Shown here: positions 43,746 through 51,630 of the stretch, one piece after another
How positions within the stretch are numbered: position 1 is the stretch's first letter
Layout of the letters: the number at the start of each line of letters is the position of its first letter
From: Mediterraneibacter hominis
GTDB lineage: Bacteria > Bacillota > Clostridia > Lachnospirales > Lachnospiraceae
Assembly: GCF_014287475.1 (NCBI RefSeq)
Contig: NZ_JACOPF010000001.1
Coordinates: 1,674,001-1,738,000 of the forward strand
Length of the DNA stretch: 64,000 bases
Direction of reading: 5' to 3'
Notes under the pieces: model-generated
The model's database searches: none
What the model saw: the letters and a program-made list of their open reading frames with translations, nothing else
Told to the model about the DNA's origin: nothing
Program-made: the position numbers and the translations under genes

Positions 43746-44441
43746 TCACTCTATCCCGCGCAGTTCTGCGTTTGGTACATTTCTTCTGACGATCGCAAGC
43801 GCCTGTTCCATGATTTCTTTTGTATATCCCCTAAGCCCCGGCGCAATCAGATCACCCGAATCCTGAAATCCCTGGAGAAAATATCGTTCTGCTCCTTTTA
43901 TCCACCTGCCAATCGCGGCGAAGTCTTCCCGGTTATGAAACTCTCTTACAACCGTCGTTCGAAATTCATACGGCACAGAACCTGTGAGCAGAAAATCTAC
44001 GCTTTGCAGAATATTTTCTAAGTGGTATCCCTCAATCCCAATTGTTATTCCATATTTATCCGGTGCATTCTTAATGTCCATCGCCACATAATCCAACAGC
44101 CCTTCCTCTGCCAAATGTTTTAGCAACGATACGTTGCTTCCATTTGTATCCAGCTTCACAAGATAACCCAGTTCCCGTATTTTACGGATACATGCTTCTA
44201 TGTCCGTCCAAAGCAGCGGTTCCCCTCCTGTGATACATACTCCGTCCAGCACACCGCGCCGTTTATTCAGAAAGGCAAGAATTTCCTCCTCCGGTATATC
44301 CCTCTTCCCATCTACATGTGTAACCAGGGAAGCATTGTGGCAGAACGGGCAGCGGAAGTTGCAGCCGGCAGTAAAGAGTGTGCAGGCTACCTTTCCTGGA
44401 AAATCTAAAAGTGTCAGCTTCTGAATCCCTTGTATTCCCAT
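43746..44441 (-). CDS. nrdG: Anaerobic ribonucleotide reductase-activating radical SAM protein
   Basis: This 231-residue radical SAM enzyme uses a 4Fe-4S cluster bound by CNFRCPFC (CxxxCxxC) and SAM (VCITGGEPLL, LDTNGSNV) to install the glycyl radical. It begins MGIQGIQKLTLLDFPGKVAC. It probably activates the NrdD encoded next. The start was chosen at the ATG preceded by GGAGGGATAAGG; a longer frame overlaps the TetR gene. It is the last gene of the hypE-hypD transcription unit, ahead of a terminator, so its expression may depend on that unit's regulation. Confidence 0.9.
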   Translation of the reverse strand: MGIQGIQKLTLLDFPGKVACTLFTAGCNFRCPFCHNASLVTHVDGKRDIPEEEILAFLNKRRGVLDGVCITGGEPLLWTDIEACIRKIRELGYLVKLDTNGSNVSLLKHLAEEGLLDYVAMDIKNAPDKYGITIGIEGYHLENILQSVDFLLTGSVPYEFRTTVVREFHNREDFAAIGRWIKGAERYFLQGFQDSGDLIAPGLRGYTKEIMEQALAIVRRNVPNAELRGIE

Positions 44442-44443
44442 CC

Positions 44444-45043
44444 TTATCCCTCCGATTCTTGTCTGAAATACGCCATCATAACAGGCATATATTCTTTCGT
44501 ATAGCTGCTTAACGAGTAGCTTCCCTGGTTTAAACACCAGTCCGAAATCAGCGCCCGTTCGCACAAGGAATAATATCTTACAATTTCGCTGACCGGTTTG
44601 TCCTGTCTGATTTCCCCTCTTCTCTGTCCCTCCTCGGTAATCTCTGTGATAAGACGGTAATATACCCGGTTCTTATCCAGGAGATGTCGGTTTCCCTTTG
44701 CGGTAAGCTGTGTGGAATACAGAGAAGCAAGCAAGTCAATCGGTACCTTTTTCTCGATCATTTCATGTGCCTTTTCATTTAAGTACAGCAGCTTGTCAAA
44801 GCTATTCATAGATGGTTCCATCTTTCCTGCCAGTTCTTCATAGAAATCATCTAATACGTTGGACAATGTCTCCAAAAGCTCATCCTTTGTACTGAAATAA
44901 TAGTAAAAGGAGCCTTTTGACGTGCCTGACAATGCAATGATGTCATCCACTGTTGTCTGGTCATAGCCTTTCTCATAAAATAGCTGCCATGCCGCAGATA
45001 CTATTCTTGTTTTTATACTTTTCTTTGTGCTGTCTTTGTTCAT
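44444..45043 (-). CDS. TetR family transcriptional regulator
   Basis: This 199-residue regulator begins MNKDSTKKSIKTRIVSAA, with a TetR helix-turn-helix at about residues 12-60 (YDQTTVDDIIALSGTSKGSF). A ligand-binding C-terminal domain follows. The start at 45043 lies one base after the proC stop codon and fits translational coupling. It is downstream of proC and before nrdG in the hypE-hypD unit. A perfect palindrome at the unit's promoter (49578-49605) is a plausible operator, which would make it an autoregulator responding to hydroxyproline or a metabolite. Confidence 0.9.
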   Translation of the reverse strand: MNKDSTKKSIKTRIVSAAWQLFYEKGYDQTTVDDIIALSGTSKGSFYYYFSTKDELLETLSNVLDDFYEELAGKMEPSMNSFDKLLYLNEKAHEMIEKKVPIDLLASLYSTQLTAKGNRHLLDKNRVYYRLITEITEEGQRRGEIRQDKPVSEIVRYYSLCERALISDWCLNQGSYSLSSYTKEYMPVMMAYFRQESEG

Positions 45044-45044
45044 C

Positions 45045-45839
45045 TTACATCTTCCCTGAGACTTCTGCACATGCTTTCATCGCTTCCATCACCGCACTTC
45101 TAAACCCATTCTTCTCCAGCACCCTTACTGCCTCAATCGTTGTTCCTGCCGGAGAGCAGACCATATCTTTTAATTCTCCCGGATGCCTCCCTGTGTCCAG
45201 CACCATCTTCGCGCTGCCATATACTGCCTGTGCCGCGAATTTGTATGCCTGCTGTCTCGGCATTCCTGCCGCCACTGCCGCATCCGCCATCGCCTCAAGC
45301 AACATAAACACATACGCCGGAGAACTGCCGCTTACAGAGACAACTGCATCCATCAGCCTCTCCGGAACAATTTCCACTTTTCCAAATGCCTCTAATATAT
45401 GCAGCACATACGCCTTTTCTTCTTCCGTAACCAATTCATTGGGGCAGGCGGCCGTCATCCCCTCTCCCACCATTGCAGGAGTATTCGGCATTGTACGGAC
45501 AAGCTTTACCTCTTTTCCAAACTGTCCCTTAAGCCACTCCAATGTCTTACCCGGCGCAATCGTAACCACAATCTTGCTTTCCTCTATACAGTCTTTTATT
45601 TCTGCGATCGTCTCTTCATAAAACTGCGGTTTCACTGACAGGATCAGTACCTCTGCACTGGAAGCCGCTTCCTTATTGTCTGCCGTCACGCAGATGCCGT
45701 ACATCTTTTTTATTCTCTCTCTTCCCTGTTCGCTTATATCCGAACCAATGATTTCCTCCGGCTTAAAAATCCCTTTCTTAATGATGCCGCCCATGATGGC
45801 TCCCGCCATGTTGCCTGTTCCGATAAATCCAAGCTTCAT
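45045..45839 (-). CDS. proC: Pyrroline-5-carboxylate reductase
   Basis: This 264-residue NAD(P)H-dependent enzyme reduces P5C to proline. It has a Rossmann start MKLGFIGTGNMAGAI, the VKPQFYEETIAEI block, MPNTPAMVGEGM and the family signature SGSSPAYVFMLLEAMADAAV. It stands in the same unit as the hydroxyproline dehydratase HypD, whose product is P5C. This gives a two-step hydroxyproline-to-proline route. Confidence 0.96.
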   Translation of the reverse strand: MKLGFIGTGNMAGAIMGGIIKKGIFKPEEIIGSDISEQGRERIKKMYGICVTADNKEAASSAEVLILSVKPQFYEETIAEIKDCIEESKIVVTIAPGKTLEWLKGQFGKEVKLVRTMPNTPAMVGEGMTAACPNELVTEEEKAYVLHILEAFGKVEIVPERLMDAVVSVSGSSPAYVFMLLEAMADAAVAAGMPRQQAYKFAAQAVYGSAKMVLDTGRHPGELKDMVCSPAGTTIEAVRVLEKNGFRSAVMEAMKACAEVSGKM

Positions 45840-45873
45840 TTTCTTCTCTCCTTCTTATTTTCTTTCTCTGTCC

Positions 45874-46143
45874 TTATCGTACGCGAAATCCCCGTTCTTC
45901 TTCTAGAGGGATTTCCTTCGTATCCATCCATTCAATCGAAATAAAGTGCCCGCCATTTAGCCCTTTCAGCAGTTTATTTATCAGGGCTTCCCGTCCTTGT
46001 ACTTCCATTGTCACAGTACCGTCCCATTCATTTCGTACCCATCCGGTAAGCTCCAGAGACTGGGCAAGATATTTTGCAGTATAACGAAATCCCACTCCCT
46101 GGACTCTGCCGTGAAATACAATATGCTTTCTCACCTCCGACAT
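45874..46143 (-). CDS. acyP: Acylphosphatase
   Basis: This 89-residue acylphosphatase hydrolyses carboxyl-phosphate bonds. The active-site loop HGRVQGVGFRYTAK contains the catalytic Arg, and GWVRNEWDGTV holds the catalytic Asn. Length is standard. It lies between hypD and proC in the same transcription unit, so its presence may relate to acyl-phosphate intermediates, but a general housekeeping role is equally possible. Confidence 0.94.
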   Translation of the reverse strand: MSEVRKHIVFHGRVQGVGFRYTAKYLAQSLELTGWVRNEWDGTVTMEVQGREALINKLLKGLNGGHFISIEWMDTKEIPLEEERGFRVR

Positions 46144-46161
46144 TATCCCACCGCCTTTTTC

Positions 46162-48537
46162 TTAATGAAAGCTTTGTTCTGTTCTCTCTATAATCTCATC
46201 TTGCAGAGCCTTGCTCAAATTACGGAAATGATCGCTGTAGCCTGCCACCCGTACAATCAAATCCTTGTAGTCGTCTGGATGCTTCTGCGCTTCGATTAAG
46301 GTCTCCTTGTCGATTACATTAAACTGAATATGGTGCCCGTCCATATTAAAATACGTGCGCACCAGATTTGCCATCTGGGTAAGTCCTTCTTCCCCTGCCA
46401 CGACACCAGGTGTAAACTTTTGGTTTAAAAGTGTCCCGCCAGTCTGAAGATGATCCATTTTTGCACAGGATTTTACAACGGCTGTCGGTCCGTTTGTATC
46501 TGCTCCCTTCTCCGGTGAAATCCCTTCGGAAACCGGCTTGTGCGCCAGGCGTCCGTTGGCGCTGGCCATCATCACCTCTCCAAAATATACGTGGCAGGTG
46601 GTCGGGAGCATATTAATCCGATACGTGCCGCCCAGCATATTCGGCCTGCCCGTAACCTGTTCTCGATAATAAGCAAATACGGACTTCATAATATCGTCTG
46701 CATAATCATCATCATTTCCGTATTTCGGTGTTTTATTTTTTACCAGGTTCCAGATTCTTTCATGTCCTTCAAAATTATCTTCCAGCGCTTCTAATAATTC
46801 TTGCATTGTAAATTTCTTTTTGTCATAGACATTATATTTTACCGCTGCCAGACAGTCTGTTATTGTACCGATTCCCACTCCCTGGATATATTTCGTATTA
46901 TATCTGGCTCCTCCGCCATTGTAGTCTTTCCCTCTTGCGATACAGTCATTTGTAATCACCGATAGAAATGGCACTGGCATATGTTCCGCGTAAATCCTCT
47001 CAATTACATTACTGCCCTTTATCTTTATATCCAGGAAATACGCAATCTGTTTTTTATATGCCTCGAACAGCTCCTCATATGTGGAAAATCCTGCCGCCTC
47101 TCCGGTCTGCGGCCCTAATTGTCTGCCTGCCACTTTATCATATCCATTATTTAAAGTCAGCTCAAAAATCTTCGGCAGATTAAAATATCCGGTCAGAATA
47201 TACGCTTCATTTCCAAATGCCCCTGTCTCCACACAGCCGCTTGTTCCTCCCTTTCTGGCATCCTCCAGGGATTTTCCCGCGTTGAGCAGCTCTTGTATGA
47301 TTGCCTCTGTATTATAAAACGCCGGCTGTCCCCATCCTTTTCTCGAAATCTCACAGGCGCGCTTTAAGAATTTCATCGGGGTCTTTTTACTGATCTGCAC
47401 ATTCGAGCTTGGCTGCAATAACTTCATCTCGTCCATGCAGTCCAAAATCAAATAACTGACATCATTCACTCCGTTTTCACCCTCCGGAGTAATCCCTCCT
47501 GTATTCAAGTTCGCGAAATCGGTATATGTGCCGCTTTCTTTCAGCGTAATTCCTACCTTCGGCGGCGCCGGCTGATTATTGAATTTCACCCAGAGACACT
47601 CCAGCAGCTCCAACGCCCTCTCTTCGTCCAGAATTCCTGCTTCTATATCCTTCTGATAGAAGGGATTCAAGTGCTGGTCGAGACGCCCTGGGCTGTATGA
47701 ATCCCATGGATTTAGCTCGCTTGTCACACTTAAATGTACAAACCAGTACATCTGGATCGCCTGCCAGTATGTCTGCGGTTTATGCGCCGGAACGACATCA
47801 CAGTTGGCGGCAATTTGAAGCAGCTCGTTCTTCCGCGTCTCATCCGCTTCTTTCTCCGCCAGTTCCCTTGCATATGCCGCATAACGTTCTCCCAGAATCA
47901 TAATGGCGTCGCAGGCAATTTTCATTCCTTCCAATTCATTCTTCTTGTCATATGCCTCTGCATCATTTAAGAAATCCAGATGTGCGATTGCCTCCTGAAT
48001 TTCTTCTTTATAATCTTGAAATCCTTTCTCATAGATCTTCACAGAGCCCACCGTGTGCCCCGGCCCTCTTTGTTCCATAAACTCTGTAAAAATCCCACAT
48101 TCATAGGCAGCCTTCCACTCCGGCGTCATTTCCCGCAGAATTTTGTGCCGGATAGATCGCTTCTCCCAATAGGGAAGCATTACTTCCTCCTGCACCTTGT
48201 AATCCTCTTCGTTTACCTTAAAATGAATCAGTTCCCTGTCGTTCATCACACGCATGTCTTCCACCGTATGACAGCACAACTCTGGAAAAGTCGGCGCCGC
48301 CTGCGGAGCATCCCCCTTCTCTCCCACAATCAGCTCTCCTTCCCCGATATAGAGTGTTTTAGATGCGAAATACTCTTTGAGTACCTGCGCCCTAAGCTCT
48401 GGCACGGACAGTTCTCCCTCATACTTTCGGTACGTTTCTGTCTCCGATTTTGCGCGCTCTAAGTCAATACGGGCCGGTGTGTCCAGACTAACTCTTCTTA
48501 GCTTCCTGATTCTTTCGTTCATACCTCTTTCTTCCAT
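46162..48537 (-). CDS. hypD: Trans-4-hydroxy-L-proline dehydratase (glycyl radical enzyme)
   Basis: This 791-residue glycyl radical enzyme has the active-site segment GGTSGCVETGAFG (Cys435, Glu437) and the radical loop VRVAGYSDHF (Gly766). These positions and the CVETG context match the known C. difficile HypD. It dehydrates trans-4-hydroxyproline to pyrroline-5-carboxylate, which ProC (same unit) reduces. AGGAGG precedes the ATG by five bases. The partner activase gene lies 12 bp upstream. It supports use of hydroxyproline from host collagen or diet and feeds the Stickland pathway. Confidence 0.93.
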   Translation of the reverse strand: MEERGMNERIRKLRRVSLDTPARIDLERAKSETETYRKYEGELSVPELRAQVLKEYFASKTLYIGEGELIVGEKGDAPQAAPTFPELCCHTVEDMRVMNDRELIHFKVNEEDYKVQEEVMLPYWEKRSIRHKILREMTPEWKAAYECGIFTEFMEQRGPGHTVGSVKIYEKGFQDYKEEIQEAIAHLDFLNDAEAYDKKNELEGMKIACDAIMILGERYAAYARELAEKEADETRKNELLQIAANCDVVPAHKPQTYWQAIQMYWFVHLSVTSELNPWDSYSPGRLDQHLNPFYQKDIEAGILDEERALELLECLWVKFNNQPAPPKVGITLKESGTYTDFANLNTGGITPEGENGVNDVSYLILDCMDEMKLLQPSSNVQISKKTPMKFLKRACEISRKGWGQPAFYNTEAIIQELLNAGKSLEDARKGGTSGCVETGAFGNEAYILTGYFNLPKIFELTLNNGYDKVAGRQLGPQTGEAAGFSTYEELFEAYKKQIAYFLDIKIKGSNVIERIYAEHMPVPFLSVITNDCIARGKDYNGGGARYNTKYIQGVGIGTITDCLAAVKYNVYDKKKFTMQELLEALEDNFEGHERIWNLVKNKTPKYGNDDDYADDIMKSVFAYYREQVTGRPNMLGGTYRINMLPTTCHVYFGEVMMASANGRLAHKPVSEGISPEKGADTNGPTAVVKSCAKMDHLQTGGTLLNQKFTPGVVAGEEGLTQMANLVRTYFNMDGHHIQFNVIDKETLIEAQKHPDDYKDLIVRVAGYSDHFRNLSKALQDEIIERTEQSFH

Positions 48538-48549
48538 TACTGCCTCCTT

Positions 48550-49455
48550 TTATCCTCCAATCTTCACTTTATATCCTGCTTCTTTGAATAGCTTCGCAAG
48601 CCCTTCCATCTCTTCTTTCGAAGGAGCGTGCAGCGCTTCCCCCATATATTGCTTCCCGATCCGCGCGTATTTAGAACTGCCTGTATTGTGATAGGGCAGA
48701 AGGTGAATCTGTACTGCCCGTATCTTCTTTTCCTTCAGATACGAAAGAATCGCTTTCATACTTGCCGTATCCCCATTCACCTCTCTTATCGTAGGTATGC
48801 GGATGTATATCCTTGCTCCCATACAACTTAAATATTCCAGATTTTTTAGAATCTGTTCATTTCCAAAGCCAATATATTTCTTATGTACCGCATTATCCAT
48901 GGTCTTTATGTCATAGAGAAAGGTATCCGCAAAAGGGAGAATCCTTTCAAAATTCTCACGCGGGGCATACCCACACGTGTCGATCGCCACATCTATTCCC
49001 GCACGCTTCAGCTTCTTTGCCACTGCCTCCACAAAATCCATGTCAAAAAGCATCACCTCTCCGCCGGATAATGTTACTCCTCCACCGGACTCTTCATAAA
49101 ACATTTCATCCTTTTTCAGCTCTTTGACGAGTTCCTCTGCCGTATATTCTTTTCCTGCAATTTCCCGCAGATTCAGACTACAGACATCTGTACATTCTCC
49201 GCAGGCGGTGCATATATTTCTGTCCGTATGCGCCTTGCCATTTTGTATACTGACCGCCCCATTCGGACAGACCTTACTGCATGCACCGCAGCCAATACAG
49301 CCCTCTTCCTTATACAGCAGCTCTTTTTCTGCCTTCTGCGTCTCTGGATTATGGCACCACTGACATTTCAGCGCACAGCCTTTAAAAAATACCGTTGTGC
49401 GGATCCCATCTCCGTCGTGGATCGAATACTTCTGTATATCTGTAATCAGCCTCAT
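48550..49455 (-). CDS. hypE: HypD-activating radical SAM enzyme
   Basis: This 301-residue glycyl radical enzyme activase begins MRLITDIQKYSIHDGDGI. The SAM cluster motif is CALKCQWCHNPE (CxxxCxxC). Two extra 4Fe-4S sites follow in GCIGCGACSKVCPNGAV and CTACGECTDVCSLN. The start was set at the ATG five bases after GGAG; a longer frame is not supported by a ribosome site. It is the first gene of the unit headed by the palindromic promoter and would install the glycyl radical in HypD. Confidence 0.92.
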   Translation of the reverse strand: MRLITDIQKYSIHDGDGIRTTVFFKGCALKCQWCHNPETQKAEKELLYKEEGCIGCGACSKVCPNGAVSIQNGKAHTDRNICTACGECTDVCSLNLREIAGKEYTAEELVKELKKDEMFYEESGGGVTLSGGEVMLFDMDFVEAVAKKLKRAGIDVAIDTCGYAPRENFERILPFADTFLYDIKTMDNAVHKKYIGFGNEQILKNLEYLSCMGARIYIRIPTIREVNGDTASMKAILSYLKEKKIRAVQIHLLPYHNTGSSKYARIGKQYMGEALHAPSKEEMEGLAKLFKEAGYKVKIGG

Positions 49456-49577
49456 CTTCTCTCCTTTCCCCCTTAACATCCGGCAAAAACAGCACAACAG
49501 TCCTGCCTTTCTGCTGACGTTTCCCAAACAGAGCTTCTTCTGTTTCCTGCTCCGTATGCATTTGTCGTGTCCACTTT

Positions 49578-49633
49578 TTAGACTAATGTTTGTACTTTAG
49601 TCTAATTTTATCACACGCTTACATATACGACAA
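49578..49633 (-). promoter_or_regulatory. Promoter and TetR-type operator of the hypE-hypD unit
   Basis: On the minus strand TTGTCG (49628-49633) and TAAAAT (49605-49610) are 17 bp apart. Immediately downstream, TTAGACTAA (49578-49586) and its complement TTAGTCTAA (49597-49605) form an inverted repeat with a 10-bp spacer, overlapping the -10 and start site. This layout suits a repressor; the TetR protein encoded at 44.4 kb in the same unit is the natural candidate. Confidence 0.75.
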
Positions 49634-49665
49634 GAAAAATCTGTTCCTCTGCTTCTATATTTCTC

Positions 49666-49920
49666 TTAACACTGCAGCATTTCCATCCAGACATCCCCGT
49701 CAATTAATTCCGCTTTTAATACCTCTTTTAATACTTCTCTGGGAGAATCAGCTATAAATTCCGTAATCGCGTAATATTGAATCAAAATATCCTTCATCAC
49801 TTTCCAAGACAAATCAAAGGTGATACTAAACTTTGCACGTGAACCGAACCAAAATACCTCCCTAGCATCATACTGCCTGCAAATTTTTACAATCTCCTGT
49901 AATATCTCATCCACTGTCAT
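49666..49920 (-). pseudogene. Decayed fusion of a nucleotidyltransferase and an HI0074-type partner
   Basis: This 84-residue frame begins like a minimal nucleotidyltransferase (EIVKICRQYDAREVFWFGSRA, residues about 9-29) but stops before the DxD catalytic motif. It then runs straight into a segment that looks like the C-terminal half of the HI0074/HEPN-like partner protein (FDLSWKVMKDIL, DSPREVLKEVLKAELI, WMEML). The two families are normally separate genes of a MNT-HEPN type pair. An in-frame deletion joining the remnants explains the sequence best. Function is probably lost. Confidence 0.7.
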
Positions 49921-49951
49921 ACTGTTTTTCCCTTTCTCTTTTCCTCCTCTA

Positions 49952-49980
49952 TTGTGTATTTTTTCTCAATATGCTATAAT
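49952..49980 (+). promoter_or_regulatory. Promoter of the hydrogenase maturation operon
   Basis: TTGTGT (49952-49957) and TATAAT (49975-49980) are 17 bp apart on the plus strand. Transcription from about 49987 gives a leader of roughly 215 nt before the first gene. Confidence 0.7.
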
Positions 49981-49986
49981 CATTTA

Positions 49987-50201
49987 CAGTTTCGTTCTGA
50001 TTACAAAGGAATTTCCTAAGTAAGAAGGCGCATATATGAAAAGATAACAAGGGGGTTTTCCCTCTGCTTTTGTCATACCTGCGCTTAAAAGGCACAGGTC
50101 TTTTTGTTTTCCAGGAAAGACCTGCCACTAAAGTTAGAGAAACTATTTCACACCAGGAGCCTTTTGACAGATTAAACACATACTACAAGGAGGTGTCTGC
50201 C
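49987..50201 (+). promoter_or_regulatory. Long structured leader of the hydrogenase maturation operon
   Basis: The leader holds a perfect 9-bp stem (CAGGTCTTT at 50095-50103 with AAAGACCTG at 50116-50124). An alternative short stem pairs ACCTG (50077-50081) with CAGGT (50095-50099). These two are mutually exclusive, as in attenuators or riboswitches. I do not recognise a named riboswitch class. No T-tract terminator is obvious. Confidence 0.45.
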
Positions 50202-50453
50202 ACGGAAACACGAATAGCCCTTATCGGGATCGTCGTCAATTCAAATACCCATATAGACGAGTTGAACCACCTGCTAAGTCAATATGCCGCTTACATTATC
50301 GGCAGAATGGGAATCCCCTACCGGGAAAAGGGGATCTCTATTATCAGCGTCGCCATTGACGCCCCAAATGACGTTATCAGCGCCCTGTCCGGAAAACTGG
50401 GTATGCTTCCCGGAATCAGCACAAAAACTATCTACGCCAAAACAAACGCATAA
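50202..50453 (+). CDS. TM1266-type iron-only hydrogenase system regulator, possible ACG start
   Basis: This protein of about 83 residues from ETRIALIGIVVNSNTH to KTIYAKTNA belongs to the TM1266/iron-only hydrogenase system putative regulator family, ACT-like in fold. Relatives begin with Met directly before ETRIALIGIVV. Here that codon is ACG (50202-50204), eight bases after AAGGAGG. An in-frame GTG three codons earlier is too close to the ribosome site. So the start is either a non-canonical ACG or a sequence error. It is followed by hydE, with 14 bp between. Confidence 0.75.
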   Translation, partial: TETRIALIGIVVNSNTHIDELNHLLSQYAAYIIGRMGIPYREKGISIISVAIDAPNDVISALSGKLGMLPGISTKTIYAKTNA

Positions 50454-50467
50454 TCGGAGAGTACACC

Positions 50468-51550
50468 ATGAAGAGCTTAAATAAACTTATCGACAAGCTT
50501 GCCTGCACCCATGCCCTTTCAAAAGAAGAATGGGTACAGCTTATCCAGGGCCGAGACAGCGAAGTGAGCGAATATTTATTTTCGCTGGCACGCCGGACAC
50601 GTGAAAAATATTACGGTGACGACGTCTATATACGCGGACTGATTGAATTCACTAACTACTGCAAAAATGACTGTCTCTACTGTGGCATACGCAGAAGCAA
50701 TACGCATGTAAACCGTTACCGCCTGACAAAAGAAGAAATTCTCTCCTGCTGCTATGCAGGCTATGAGCTTGGATTCCGCACATTTGTACTCCAGGGCGGA
50801 GAAGACGGGTACTATACGGATCCTGTCCTGGAAGACATTGTAAAGTCGATCCATACTTCTTTCCCTGACTGTGCCATTACTTTGTCCGTCGGAGAACGTT
50901 CCTTTGAAAGCTATCAGAGACTCTTTGACGCCGGAGCCAATCGTTATCTCCTGCGCCATGAGACCTATAACGCTTCCCATTATGCCAGGCTGCACCCGCC
51001 GTCTCTAAGCGCCGCGCACCGGCAGCAGTGCCTGTGGAATTTAAAAAAAATCGGATACCAGGCCGGCACTGGATTCATGGTCGGTTCCCCTTACCAGACT
51101 CCGGAAAATCTGGCGGAGGATATGCTTTTCCTGAAAGAGCTCAACCCGCACATGGTAGGGATCGGGCCTTTTATCCCGCACCACGACACGCCTTTTTCTG
51201 GCGAACGCGCAGGGACTTTAGATTTGACGCTTTTTTTGCTGGCTCTTATCCGCCTGCTGCTTCCCAAAGTTCTTCTGCCCGCCACCACCGCGCTTGGCAC
51301 GATCGCACCAGACGGAAGGGAACAGGGAATTCTTGCCGGCGCGAATGTAGTGATGCCAAATCTTTCACCTGGAAACGTCCGCAAAGACTACGCGCTCTAT
51401 GACAACAAAATCTGTACGGGGGCGGAGGCGGCAGAATGTATAAAAGATCTGGAACAGCGCATACATTCTGTCGGCTGCCATATCGCAGTCACCCGCGGCG
51501 ATTCTTTAAATACAGCAGAAGAAACACAGTTCAGCCCGCGCCATTCGTAA
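50468..51550 (+). CDS. hydE: [FeFe]-hydrogenase H-cluster radical SAM maturase HydE
   Basis: This 360-residue radical SAM enzyme has cluster motif CKNDCLYCGIRRSN (CxxxCxxC) near residue 63, LQGGEDGYYTD and GTGFMVGSPYQTPENL. It acts in the cytoplasm on the iron-cysteine precursor made by HydG during assembly of the H-cluster. GGAG lies eight bases before ATG. It is in the order regulator-hydE-hydG-hydF. The hydrogenase structural gene is not in the window. Confidence 0.95.
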   Translation: MKSLNKLIDKLACTHALSKEEWVQLIQGRDSEVSEYLFSLARRTREKYYGDDVYIRGLIEFTNYCKNDCLYCGIRRSNTHVNRYRLTKEEILSCCYAGYELGFRTFVLQGGEDGYYTDPVLEDIVKSIHTSFPDCAITLSVGERSFESYQRLFDAGANRYLLRHETYNASHYARLHPPSLSAAHRQQCLWNLKKIGYQAGTGFMVGSPYQTPENLAEDMLFLKELNPHMVGIGPFIPHHDTPFSGERAGTLDLTLFLLALIRLLLPKVLLPATTALGTIAPDGREQGILAGANVVMPNLSPGNVRKDYALYDNKICTGAEAAECIKDLEQRIHSVGCHIAVTRGDSLNTAEETQFSPRHS

Positions 51551-51630
51551 AACCACACTGTGTGCTTATCGTGGCTGAACTGTTACGAAGAAACATAAAT
51601 CTTATCAAAAACAATATGGAGGATATAACA

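Noticed and set aside
44442..44564. N-terminal extension of NrdG by 41 residues
   Set aside because: It overlaps the TetR gene, and the ATG at 44441 has GGAGGGATAAGG before it.
51436..51630. N-terminal extension of HydG by 65 residues
   Set aside because: It overlaps the end of hydE in another frame; GGAGG with good spacing precedes the ATG at 51631, where HydG similarity begins.
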